A stretch of 64,000 nucleotides of DNA, from the NCBI RefSeq assembly GCF_019799945.1, contig NZ_JABGCH010000016.1:1-64000 (forward strand), given 5' to 3'. How positions within the stretch are numbered: the first letter of the stretch is position 1; every line of letters starts with the position of its first letter. The position numbers and the translations under genes were made by a program. The stretch is from Modestobacter marinus (lineage in GTDB: Bacteria > Actinomycetota > Actinomycetes > Mycobacteriales > Geodermatophilaceae). Shown piece after piece: positions 53,138 through 60,755 of this stretch. Under the pieces are notes generated by a model. That model saw nothing but the letters and a program-made list of their open reading frames with translations, was not told the origin of the DNA and made no database searches.

Positions 53138-54584
53138 CCGGATCCGCATCAGCGCCCGGCCCCGTGGCCACACCGCGGGGCTGTTGACGATCGGGACCGT
53201 CGCGGCCGGCGTGGTGAACTACGCCTACACGCTGCTGATGACGCACCGCCTCACCACGTCCGAGTTCTCCGTCTTCGCGGGTGCTCAGTCGCTGGTCCTC
53301 GTCGTCGGCATCGTGAGCGGTGCCGCCGTGCCGTGGGTGCTCGCTCGGGAGTCGGCCGTTGCGGCGGTCCAGCAGGACACGGTGCGGCTGCGGCAGGCGA
53401 TCAACTTCGCGTTCTGGGCCAACATGGGGGTCGGGGTGGTGGCGAGCGTCGTCACCGGTGCCATCGTGGCGTCCTTCGGTTCCTCGGTCGACGCTCTCCT
53501 GGTGGCCGGTACGTCGCTGGTCCTGTGCGTCGCCTCGACCGGCCTGGGCCTGCTGCAGGGGCGCGGTCGGACGACCGCGCTGGCGGCGCTCGTCGTCTCC
53601 GAGGTGGTGGTCAAGTTCGGGGTCGGCCTGGTCCTCGTGTCCCGGTCACAGCCCTCGGCTGGAGGCGCCCTGGGCGGCGCGCTCGCCGGGGCGTGCGTGC
53701 TCCTGGTGGCACTCGGGCCGGCGGCTCGGTGCATCGGTCTCCCGCGCTCGCTGCACACCGACCGGAGCCTGTGGCGGGCTGCGGGGCGGATCGGAGTGCT
53801 CCAGGTCGGCGTGAGCGTCATCGCCTCACTGGACACCATCCTCGCCGCAGCTCTGCCGAGCCTCCGCGGAGCGGCGGCCGGTTACCAACTGGCCTCCACG
53901 ATCGGCAAGGTGCCGATGTTCATCTCGTCGGCCGTCTCGACCGCCGTCTTCCCCACGCTCGTGCCGGGCAACGCCTTCCGGGGACGTGTGCAGGCCCTGC
54001 GGTTGTACGCCGTCACGTCAGGGTTCATCTGGCTGGCGTTGCTCACCGCGCCTGGCGACGTCATCCGTGGCGTCTTCCCGGCGGACTACGGCTCGATCAC
54101 GCAGTGGTTGCCGTACACGGCATCGCTCGGTGTCGCGCTGGGACTGCTCAACCTCCTGACGACCTTCGTGCAGAGCCGCACCACTCCGGGGCACTCACCT
54201 CCGTCGAGCGGGTTCACCGCCATCGCCTGGGCGCTGTCCTCGACGACGGCTGTGATGGTGCTCGGTGCCGCTCTGGACGGGGTCCGCGGGCTGGCGATCG
54301 GAGCCCTGTCCGCGGGCTGGCTGGCCGCTTGGCTCTTCGGCCTGCTCGCCACGGAGCGGCGTGCGCTCGGTGCTGTGCCGTGGCGGAGATCGGGGAGGGT
54401 CCGCCGCGCCGTCCTGATGGCCGCCGTCCCCGCCGTCATGGTCGTCGCCCGTCCGGTCCCGGCCCTCTGGTTCGCTGTGGTCCTCGCGGCCGCCTGTCTG
54501 GTGGCAGTGGCGGCCTTCCCGGAGTTCCGGGCCTTCGCCGACCGGGTCGGCCGCGGCGCGGCCCGGTCCGTCGGCCGACGGTGA
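53130..54584 (+). CDS. Second polysaccharide export/flippase-like membrane protein (MOP superfamily)
   Basis: A 484-aa protein with about 12-14 helices: LLTIGTVAAGVVNYAYTLLM, GTVLVVGIVSGAAVP-like segments around 50-75, and QLASTIGKVPMFISSAVSTA, which is the MOP-type core. It is distinct from the flippase at 43032, so the island has two. GTG start overlaps the GT-C gene. It is the last island gene before DR2. Confidence 0.8.
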   Translation: MASRIRISARPRGHTAGLLTIGTVAAGVVNYAYTLLMTHRLTTSEFSVFAGAQSLVLVVGIVSGAAVPWVLARESAVAAVQQDTVRLRQAINFAFWANMGVGVVASVVTGAIVASFGSSVDALLVAGTSLVLCVASTGLGLLQGRGRTTALAALVVSEVVVKFGVGLVLVSRSQPSAGGALGGALAGACVLLVALGPAARCIGLPRSLHTDRSLWRAAGRIGVLQVGVSVIASLDTILAAALPSLRGAAAGYQLASTIGKVPMFISSAVSTAVFPTLVPGNAFRGRVQALRLYAVTSGFIWLALLTAPGDVIRGVFPADYGSITQWLPYTASLGVALGLLNLLTTFVQSRTTPGHSPPSSGFTAIAWALSSTTAVMVLGAALDGVRGLAIGALSAGWLAAWLFGLLATERRALGAVPWRRSGRVRRAVLMAAVPAVMVVARPVPALWFAVVLAAACLVAVAAFPEFRAFADRVGRGAARSVGRR

Positions 54585-54661
54585 GAGCAAGCCGTCCGTC
54601 TCGGGGCAGGACCACCACCCGCGTGAGGCGCTGGACGCCGCCGGCCGGGCCGGCGCGTCCG

Positions 54662-55108
54662 TCACGGCGTGCGCGGACCTGCGGGGAGAGCTGCTGCGGG
54701 CGGCGCAGGAGTACGCCACCGAGGTGCGGACCGGCACCTTCCCGATGACCGCGGAGCACACCTCCGACCGAGCAGCAGCCCGTAGCCGACGGCGTTCGCC
54801 CCCACGGCCGTGACGTAGATGCCGACCTGCGTCCCGGTCGCGCCGACGTCGAGTCCCAGCGGGGCGAACACGTGGTGGCCGAGGAACCCGCCGTCGTAGC
54901 CGGGCTGCCCGGCCTGCGCCCGCAGCGCCAGCTCGAGGTCGGTGAGCGGGCAGTCCGCGCCGGCGAGGTTGACGGCGAGCACCGCCAGCGCGACCGGCGC
55001 GTGCACCAGCACGAACCGCGGCAGGCGCAGCGCGACCAGCGCGCCGGTCAGCATCACCAGCACGACGACGCCGTGCAGCACGGCCACCGCTCCCGCGAGG
55101 ACCCCCAC
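54662..55108 (-). CDS. DUF2784-type small membrane protein
   Basis: The core (about 110 residues) has three to four membrane helices: AVAVLHGVVVLVMLTGALVA, FVLVHAPVALAVLAVNLAG, and GTQVGIYVTAVGANAVGYGL. NLAGADCPLTDLE fits the DUF2784 family (usually about 120-130 aa). The start is a GTG. The last 30 or so residues (from GRRCAPRSS) are antisense to the panB fragment in DR2 and Pro/Ala/Arg-rich, so the original stop was probably lost in the insertion event. Function unknown; it was the ancestral convergent neighbour of panB. Confidence 0.75.
   Translation of the reverse strand: MGVLAGAVAVLHGVVVLVMLTGALVALRLPRFVLVHAPVALAVLAVNLAGADCPLTDLELALRAQAGQPGYDGGFLGHHVFAPLGLDVGATGTQVGIYVTAVGANAVGYGLLLGRRCAPRSSGRCRSAPRWRTPAPPAAALPAGPRTP
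54673..54764 (+). pseudogene. Damaged 3' fragment of panB (in DR2)
   Basis: In the panB frame it reads [20 protein letters not shown], then GTFPMTAEHTSDRAA, against [11 protein letters not shown] and a stop in the intact gene. The original stop (GAGTGA) is now GACCGA and read through. There is no upstream panB sequence. Confidence 0.85.
54673..54841. repeat. Right direct repeat (DR2) of the polysaccharide island
   Basis: Copy of 34272-34436 (see DR1). Here the panB tail is damaged, while the DUF2784-type 3' end is the one joined to the complete gene. Confidence 0.9.
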
Positions 55109-55140
55109 GACCTACAGCGTGGCACCGCGGCGGCCCTTCG

Positions 55141-55836
55141 TCAGACGTCGGTGACGCGGATCCCGGCGTGCGCCTTGTACCGCCGGTTGACCGAGACCAG
55201 GTTGATGGTGAGCGCCTCGACCTGGCGGGCGTTGCGCAGCCGGCCGGCGTAGACCCCGCGCATGCCCGGCAGCCGCCCGGCGAGCGCCTGCACCAGGTCG
55301 GTCGCCTCCCGGCTGTCGCCCACGACCATCACGTCGCCGTCCAGGGTCGGGACGGACAGGTCCTCGAGCAGCACCGCGGAGAGGTGGTGGAAGCCACCGA
55401 CGACGGCGCTGTCGGGCAGCAGCGCGGCCGCCTGCTGGCAGACGCTGCCCTCGGGCACGTCGAGCGCGTACGCACCGAGCTCGTCCCAGCCCATCGGCAC
55501 CACGCAGTCGACGACGACCTTGCCGGCGAGGGGCGTGGCCAGCTCGGTCAGGGTCGCGGCGTGCCCGGCGTAGGGGACGGCGACGACGACCAGGTCCGCG
55601 GCCCCGGCGACGTCGACGTTCGACCCGCCGCGCACCGACACCTCGACCCCACCGGCCGCGGCGCCGGCCCGGACGGCGACCTCGGCGGCGACCTGCGCGG
55701 CGCGCTCGGCGTCCCGGGAGCCGAGCAGGATCCGCTGCCCCGCGGCGGCCAGCCGCACGCCGAGCCCCCGGCCCTGCGGCCCCGTGCCCCCGAGCACGCC
55801 GACCACGAGGTCCTCCACCCCACGTCCGTCCGTCAC
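55141..55836 (-). CDS. npdG: NADPH-dependent F420 reductase
   Basis: A 231-aa Rossmann protein: VVGVLGGTGPQGRGLGVRL (NADPH), ILLGSRDAERA, VVVAVPYAGHAATLTELATP and VVGGFHHLSAVLLEDL. These are the signatures of F420H2:NADP+ oxidoreductase (Fno/NpdG), which links the deazaflavin F420 to the NADP pool. The GTG starts it at 55836. No other F420 gene is near. It lies 32 bases upstream of the DUF2784-type gene on the same strand. Confidence 0.92.
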   Translation of the reverse strand: MTDGRGVEDLVVGVLGGTGPQGRGLGVRLAAAGQRILLGSRDAERAAQVAAEVAVRAGAAAGGVEVSVRGGSNVDVAGAADLVVVAVPYAGHAATLTELATPLAGKVVVDCVVPMGWDELGAYALDVPEGSVCQQAAALLPDSAVVGGFHHLSAVLLEDLSVPTLDGDVMVVGDSREATDLVQALAGRLPGMRGVYAGRLRNARQVEALTINLVSVNRRYKAHAGIRVTDV

Positions 55837-55927
55837 GACCCCTCCTGCTCACGCTGGCACGCCCGGCCGGGCGTGCCGCTCGCGACGATCATCCACGGCG
55901 TCCCGGCCGGGGACCGCCCGGCCCGGG

Positions 55928-56116
55928 TCAGCTCCGGCCCTCCTCCCAGGCCTCGTCCGCGGCGTCGGCCTGCTCGTTGCGCTCAGCAACCTTCTGCAGG
56001 GCGTGCTCGGCCTCGTGGCGCGTGGCGTACGGGCCCAGGCGGTGCCGTTCCGCGCACCCGTCCCTGGTCTCGACCGCGTGGTGCTTCAAGCAGTAGAACC
56101 ACGGTCCCTGCTCCAC
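55928..56116 (-). CDS. Small conserved actinobacterial protein (possible zinc-binding)
   Basis: A 62-aa protein: EQGPWFYCLKHHAVETRDGC, then LGPYATRHEAEHALQKVAER. The start has Cys-x-x-His-His and a later Cys (C-x2-HH...C), suggesting metal binding; the second half is helical. The pattern occurs widely in high-GC actinobacteria as hypothetical proteins. GTG 56116 has GGAGGGAG upstream; a longer ATG frame lacks this support. Confidence 0.75.
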   Translation of the reverse strand: MEQGPWFYCLKHHAVETRDGCAERHRLGPYATRHEAEHALQKVAERNEQADAADEAWEEGRS

Positions 56117-56281
56117 CGTCGTCTCCCTCCGTCGAGAGGCGGGTCCGCGCCCGCCTCGTGATCGCATGCCCCACCCGGACCCGCGTCACGCGTGGACGGT
56201 TCCCTGGTCCGGTGTCCGTTCCGGGAAGCGACGCACCGTCAGGGGGTTCTGCCGGAGGCCGCGCTACGGCATCCTCACGCC

Positions 56282-57451
56282 ATGGCGGGGGCTCACGCAC
56301 CGGGCAGCAGGCACCAGTCGCGGGTCCCGGTCGGCGTCGTACCGGGGCACGACCAGCCGAGCCGGAGCGACAGCCGGCTGGTGGCCTGGTGCCTGGCCGG
56401 GCTGCTGGCGGCCGGGGCCGCCGTCGGCCTCACCAACCTGTTCGTCGAGGGCGTGCTGCGCGAGGGGGCCAGCCGCCCGGTCTACGTGGCCGCCCTCGGC
56501 GCCGCCGTCCTCACCGCCGGGTACCTGGTCTGGCGGCAGCGGGTCAGCCCGGCCGCGACCGCCGGCCTGGTCGCCCTCGGCGACGTGCTCTACGTCGTGA
56601 TCGGCTGGTCGACCACCGACCCGCTCCGCTACGCGTCCCCGATCGGCCTGCTGTTCACCTGCTTCGTCGCCGCATGGTTCCTGGGGCCGCGGGTCCTGGC
56701 CGTGCAGATGGTTGCGGTGGTCGGCGCCTGCTGGCTGGTGCTGGCCGACAACTACGACGTCGCCGGCCAGCTGGCCGTCCAGGTCGCGGTCAACGCCGGC
56801 ACGCTGGACGGCGCCATGGTCGGCATCTTCCTGCTGCGCCGGCGGGTGGAGGCGCTGCTCGCCGCAACCCTCACCCTCTCCTCCACCGACCCGCTGACCG
56901 GCCTGGCCAACCGCCGCTCCCTCGTCGAGCAGGCACCGCGCATCTGGAAGCAGGCCCGCCGCGACGGGCAGCGGGTCGCGGCGCTGGTCCTCGACCTCGA
57001 CCACTTCAAGCAGCTCAACGACGCGCACGGGCACGCGGTGGGCGACGCCGTGCTGCGCGCGGTGGCCGACTCCCTGTCCGCCACGGTCCGCCCCGCCGAC
57101 GTCCTGGCCCGCACCGGTGGCGAGGAGCTCGTCGTCCTCGGGCTGGTCGCCGACCCGGCCGAGGCCCGGCACCTCGCCGAGCGCCTCCGGCTGGCGGTGT
57201 CCGGCAGCAGCACCGGGCGCGAGCACCGGGTGACCGTCTCCATCGGCGCGGCCCTCACCCGCCCCGCGGACGGCGACCAGCCGGCCGACGAGCTGTGGCG
57301 GCTGGTAGACCGGGCCGACGTGGCCATGTACGCGGCGAAGCAGGACGGCCGGAACCGGGTCCGCCTCGCGGCTCCGGGCGTCGTCGTCCCGGCACCGCGC
57401 CAGGCCTCCCGCCCCACCCGCAGCGCCGGACCGGCCGGGGGCGCGGCCTGA
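56282..57451 (+). CDS. Membrane-bound diguanylate cyclase (GGDEF)
   Basis: A 389-aa protein: five or six N-terminal membrane helices (LVAWCLAGLLAAGAAVGLTN to TLDGAMVGIFLLRR), then the GGDEF domain from about residue 195: LTLSSTDPLTGLANRRSLV, ALVLDLDHFKQLNDAHGHAV, active site RTGGEELVVL (GGEEL form), and YAAKQDGRNRV. RPAD five residues before GGEEL is an intact I-site (RxxD) for product inhibition. It makes c-di-GMP. The ATG at 56282 lacks a Shine-Dalgarno and may be leaderless; a GTG at 56192 is the alternative. Confidence 0.92.
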   Translation: MAGAHAPGSRHQSRVPVGVVPGHDQPSRSDSRLVAWCLAGLLAAGAAVGLTNLFVEGVLREGASRPVYVAALGAAVLTAGYLVWRQRVSPAATAGLVALGDVLYVVIGWSTTDPLRYASPIGLLFTCFVAAWFLGPRVLAVQMVAVVGACWLVLADNYDVAGQLAVQVAVNAGTLDGAMVGIFLLRRRVEALLAATLTLSSTDPLTGLANRRSLVEQAPRIWKQARRDGQRVAALVLDLDHFKQLNDAHGHAVGDAVLRAVADSLSATVRPADVLARTGGEELVVLGLVADPAEARHLAERLRLAVSGSSTGREHRVTVSIGAALTRPADGDQPADELWRLVDRADVAMYAAKQDGRNRVRLAAPGVVVPAPRQASRPTRSAGPAGGAA

Positions 57452-57500
57452 CCTCCCGGTTCTCCGGGCAGCGACCCGGCGGGTCTGCTTTCCTGCCCTC

Positions 57501-58838
57501 ATGACCGCGTCCGCACTCCGCCGCCTCGGCCTCCGCGACGACCCGGACCCCTCCCGGACGATGCCGCTGCCGCTGCGCGAGCAGGCCGACGTCCGGGACC
57601 GGTGGCTCTCCCAGCGCCTGCTGGACCTGCTGCCGGGGCTGATGGACCGGGCGGACATCGACCTCTGGGTGGTCGTGGCGCGGGAGTACAACGAGGACCC
57701 GGTCCTCCCGACGCTGCTGCCGGCGACCTGGCTTTCCGCTCGCCGGCGCACCATCCTGCTGTTCCACCGCAGCGACGACGGGGTCACGGCGGCGGCCGTG
57801 TCCCGCTATCCCGTGGGGCAGTTCCTGCCGGCGTGGGAGGCCGACGAGCAGCCCGGGCTGAGCACCGCACAGTCGCAGTGGGCCGCCGTCCGCCGGTTCG
57901 TCGACCAGGCCGCCCCACGGACGATCGGCATCGACGTGTCCGCGGTGTTCGCGCACGCCGACGGGCTGTCGGTCACCGAGCACCGGCTGCTGCTGGAGGC
58001 GCTGGGCCCGCACGCGGAGCGGGTGGTGCCGGCCCAGGACCTCGTGGTCGGCTGGCTGGAGACCCGCCTGCCGGTGGAGATCGCCGTCCTGCACGCGATG
58101 AACCGGCTCGCGCACCAGGTGATCGACGAGGCGTACGCCCCCGCCGTCATCACCGCCGGGCGCACGACGGCCCTGGACGTCGCCTGGTGGATCCGGCAGC
58201 GCTTCGCCGACCTCGGGGTGGACGGCTGGTTCCAGCCCACCGTCGGCCTGCAGCGGGCCGGCGTACCGCTGACCGACGAGCGCGGCACCGTGCTGCCCGG
58301 CGTGCCCTACGACGCGGTGATCGAGCCCGGCGACCTGGTGCACTGCGACGTCGGCCTGTCCACCCTCGGCCTGACCACCGACACCCAGCGCAACGGCTAC
58401 GTGCTCCGCCCCGGCGAGACCGGGCCACCGCCGGGGCTCACGGCCGCCCTCGCGGTCGGCAACCGCATGCAGGACCTCACCACGGCGGCCCTCCTGCCCG
58501 GGCGCACCGGTGACGAGGTGCTCGCCGCCGCGCGGGCCGCCGCCGCGGCCGAGGGCATCGACGGCGACGTCTACTCCCACCCCGTGGGCGTGCACGGCCA
58601 CGGCGCCGGGCCGGCGATCGGGCTGTGGGACCAGCAGGACGGCGTCCCCGGTGCCGGCGCCGCCGAGGTGCACCTGGACACCGTGTGGGCGCTGGAGCTC
58701 TGCGTGCGGGTGCCGGTGCCCGAGTGGGGCGGGCAACTGGTGCGGATGGCGCTGGAGCAGGGCATCGCGCTGACCGCCGCGGGCGTGGAGTACCTCGACC
58801 GGCGGCAGACCGAGCTGATCCTCATCCCGCCGGGGTGA
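57501..58838 (+). CDS. M24 family metallopeptidase (Xaa-Pro aminopeptidase-like)
   Basis: A 445-aa protein. The N-terminal domain (DIDLWVVVAREYNEDP) is creatinase-like. The C-terminal pita-bread domain has HCDVGLSTLGLTTDTQRNGY with two Asp ligands, HPVGVHGHGAGPAIGLWD with His, and LDTVWALELCVRVPVPEW with Glu. Thus most of the dinuclear-metal ligand set is visible. It should cleave X-Pro dipeptides or be a related amidinohydrolase. The ATG follows an AAGG-poor leader; convergent with the channel pseudogene, whose end overlaps its last bases. Confidence 0.85.
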   Translation: MTASALRRLGLRDDPDPSRTMPLPLREQADVRDRWLSQRLLDLLPGLMDRADIDLWVVVAREYNEDPVLPTLLPATWLSARRRTILLFHRSDDGVTAAAVSRYPVGQFLPAWEADEQPGLSTAQSQWAAVRRFVDQAAPRTIGIDVSAVFAHADGLSVTEHRLLLEALGPHAERVVPAQDLVVGWLETRLPVEIAVLHAMNRLAHQVIDEAYAPAVITAGRTTALDVAWWIRQRFADLGVDGWFQPTVGLQRAGVPLTDERGTVLPGVPYDAVIEPGDLVHCDVGLSTLGLTTDTQRNGYVLRPGETGPPPGLTAALAVGNRMQDLTTAALLPGRTGDEVLAAARAAAAAEGIDGDVYSHPVGVHGHGAGPAIGLWDQQDGVPGAGAAEVHLDTVWALELCVRVPVPEWGGQLVRMALEQGIALTAAGVEYLDRRQTELILIPPG

Positions 58839-59210
58839 CCCTGCCGCGGGCCGCGCCGAGCTCCTGCCGCAGGGCACGGACCTCCGCGGCCAGCGCGCGG
58901 ACCTCCTCCCCCAGCTCGGCCTCGGCGGCGGCGTCGTCGTCGTCGTAGTCGACGATCGACGCGTCCGGGGCGCCGCGCTCGGCGTCGTAGACGGCGAGGG
59001 ATGCCATGAACACGACCAGCAGCGCGGTGAAGGTCACGTAGGTGGCGACCCGGCCGTGCAGGGACCGGGTGAGCCACCGGTCGAGCACCCGGGCGACCCG
59101 GATCAGGGACACGATCCGCAGCGGGCGCAGCAGCACCGCGAGGCGTCGATCCGGTTGTCCCGGACGAACCGCCAGCGGCGCCGGGCGAGCACCAGCCGCA
59201 GCAGGAGCGC
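58822..59210 (-). pseudogene. Decayed voltage-gated-type ion channel lacking its pore
   Basis: Leftward, one frame gives ALLLRLVLARRRWRFVRDNR (59145-59210). At about 59145 the frame changes and the other continues LLRPLRIVSLIRVARVLDR, an S4-like Arg ladder, then SLHGRVATYVTFTALLVVFM and SLAVYDAERGAPDAS, followed directly by a charged coil (AEVRALRQELGAARG). The pore helix and T-x-G-Y-G-D filter expected after DAERGxPDA are absent, as are the first voltage-sensor helices. Deletion of N-terminus and pore plus a frameshift make it a pseudogene. Confidence 0.7.
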
Positions 59211-59286
59211 ACGAGGGCGTTGTCGCCGGGCACGCCGGGAGGACACTCGGCTCGCACGATCGCCGCGATCCGACACGGGAGGCATC

Positions 59287-59694
59287 GTGACCACCATCGA
59301 CGACGTGACCCAGCTCGTGCGCGACTACGGCCGCCTGTGGGACGCCGACGCCCCCCGGGACCTGGTCGACCGGGTCCTCGCTCCCGAGGTCGTGGACCAC
59401 GACCCGCAGCCCGGCCAGCAGCCGGGCCGGGAGGGTCTCCGGCAGGTGCTGGAGCTGTACCACGCCGTGTTCCCCGACCTGCGGCTGACGGACGACGACG
59501 TGCTGGTCTGCGCGGACCGGGCCGTACTGCGCTGGCACGCGACGGGCACACACGAGGGCGACCAGCTCGGCATCCCGGCCACCCACCGGGAGATCCGGTT
59601 CGCCGGCATCGACATCGTCCGGATCGAGGGCGGCCGCGTGGTCGAGCGCTGGGGGTACGGCAACGACCTGCAGGTGCAGCAACAGCTCAGCTGA
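59287..59694 (+). CDS. SnoaL-like/ester cyclase family protein
   Basis: A 135-aa NTF2-like protein: VRDYGRLWDADAPRDLVDRV, VVDHDPQPGQQPGREGLRQV, LELYHAVFPDLRLTDDDVL, and FAGIDIVRIEGGRVVERWGY. The fold is a curved sheet with a pocket. Members act as polyketide cyclases or unknown isomerases. The GTG at 59287 has GGAGG 5 bases upstream, which decides against longer upstream frames that run through the channel pseudogene. Confidence 0.85.
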   Translation: MTTIDDVTQLVRDYGRLWDADAPRDLVDRVLAPEVVDHDPQPGQQPGREGLRQVLELYHAVFPDLRLTDDDVLVCADRAVLRWHATGTHEGDQLGIPATHREIRFAGIDIVRIEGGRVVERWGYGNDLQVQQQLS

Positions 59695-59699
59695 CCGGG

Positions 59700-60134
59700 T
59701 CAGGACCGGTCGCCGCGCGCCCTCGCGGTCGCCTTGTCGTTCGCCTTCTGGATGGCGTCGACCAGCTCGTCCTTGGTCATGCCGGAGCGACCGGGGACGT
59801 CGAGCTCCCGGGCGACCTCCATCAGGTGCTCCTTGGTGGCGTTGGCGTCGACGCCGCCCTTGGTCTCCCGGTCCGTGTCCCGGCCGCCCTCGGCCTGCGG
59901 GTCGCTGGGGCCCTTCCTGCCACCCTCCTTCGGCTGCCAGTGGTCGCCCACCTTCTCGTGGGTGTGCTTGACCGCCGCCCAGGCGACCTGGTTGGCCCGC
60001 TGCTCGTCGCCGTACTGCTCGGCGGCGGCGTCGTGCGCCTTGGCGAAGGTGCGCTGCGCCTTCTCGTCGGACCGCTGCAGGGTGCTGGGGATCTCGTCCT
60101 GCCGCGCGTCCCCGCTCCTGGTCGTCTTCGGCAT
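59700..60134 (-). CDS. ChaB family protein with C-terminal SAP/Rho-N-like domain
   Basis: The 144-aa acidic/basic protein has the ChaB core: IPSTLQRSDEKAQRTFAKAH and NQVAWAAVKHTHEKVGDHW. A linker with GGRKGPSDPQAEGG follows, then KEHLMEVARELDVPGRSGM with TKDELVDAIQKAN, a SAP/Rho-N-like helix-extended loop that often binds nucleic acid. ChaB itself is a cation-transport regulator in E. coli nomenclature; its true role is uncertain. It is the last gene of a leftward cluster of small stress-type proteins. Confidence 0.85.
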   Translation of the reverse strand: MPKTTRSGDARQDEIPSTLQRSDEKAQRTFAKAHDAAAEQYGDEQRANQVAWAAVKHTHEKVGDHWQPKEGGRKGPSDPQAEGGRDTDRETKGGVDANATKEHLMEVARELDVPGRSGMTKDELVDAIQKANDKATARARGDRS

Positions 60135-60147
60135 CGGTCCCTCCTCG

Positions 60148-60378
60148 TCAGGGCAGGTCCGCGGTGTCCGCGGACTGCCGGTGCCCACCCTGGGCGTCGT
60201 CGGGGTCGGGGTGGATGGTCCGTTCCTCGGACTCGGCGAGGATCAGCTCCGCCTGCTTCTGCGGGTCGGCGCTCTCCCCGACCGCACGCTCCTCGGGCAG
60301 CAGCTGCGCCCGGGTCTCGACGTTGTGCTCGGTCACGTTCGCGTGCGCCTCGGCGGACGGCTCCTTCATGTCAGGCAC
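60148..60378 (-). CDS. Small hydrophilic hypothetical protein
   Basis: A 76-aa polar protein: EPSAEAHANVTEHNVETRAQ and EERAVGESADPQKQAELILA. It is without hydrophobic segments and probably largely disordered. The GTG at 60378 has AAAGGA about 7 bases upstream, which decides the start. It lies between the ChaB and DUF2795 genes on the same strand and may be part of one stress-type transcript. No family recognised. Confidence 0.6.
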   Translation of the reverse strand: MPDMKEPSAEAHANVTEHNVETRAQLLPEERAVGESADPQKQAELILAESEERTIHPDPDDAQGGHRQSADTADLP

Positions 60379-60466
60379 GGTCAGGTCCTTTCGCACTGGT
60401 GTTGACGGCCCCTCTGCAGGGGCCCGCCGCGAGCTCGCGAGCGGTGGGGGGCAGAGGGGTCCTTTC

Positions 60467-60724
60467 TCAGAAGCGCTGCTGCTCGGTGCCGAGGCCCAGT
60501 GCCTCGGCGACCTCCTGGACGTTGGTGAACTGCCGGTCGGCGGGGAGCCGGCGCAGCGCCGACAGGACGCCGTCCGGGGCGTTCGACTCCTGCGCCTTGC
60601 CGACCAGGGTGTCCCGGTCGGCCGGCCAGACCTCCTTGCCCAGCGCCGCAGCGATCGCGGAACGGCGCTCGACGTCGGCCGGGTCGGTGCCGGACGGGGT
60701 GGCGGGCTGGTGCGGATCGGTCAT
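60467..60724 (-). CDS. DUF2795 domain protein
   Basis: The 85-aa protein ends with the DUF2795 pattern: VLSALRRLPADRQFTNVQEV, then AEALG. DUF2795 is a small helical domain of unknown function. It is 31 bases from the next gene (60756) on the same strand. Confidence 0.8.
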   Translation of the reverse strand: MTDPHQPATPSGTDPADVERRSAIAAALGKEVWPADRDTLVGKAQESNAPDGVLSALRRLPADRQFTNVQEVAEALGLGTEQQRF

Positions 60725-60755
60725 GGGGTGCGGTCCTCTCATCGAACGGTCGGAG

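Larger units (their letters stand above)
34437..54672. mobile_element. Putative genomic island: polysaccharide biosynthesis cluster between direct repeats
   Basis: About 20.2 kb of sugar-nucleotide, glycosyltransferase and flippase genes lie between DR1 and DR2, splitting the panB/DUF2784 convergent junction. No integrase, transposase or tRNA is seen at either end. Exchange through flanking homology, rather than site-specific integration, is therefore likely. Extent is set by the repeats. Confidence 0.55.

Noticed and set aside
54673-54764. A second panB gene
   Set aside because: Only the last 30 codons are present, the stop is lost and nothing upstream matches; it is a fragment inside the direct repeat.
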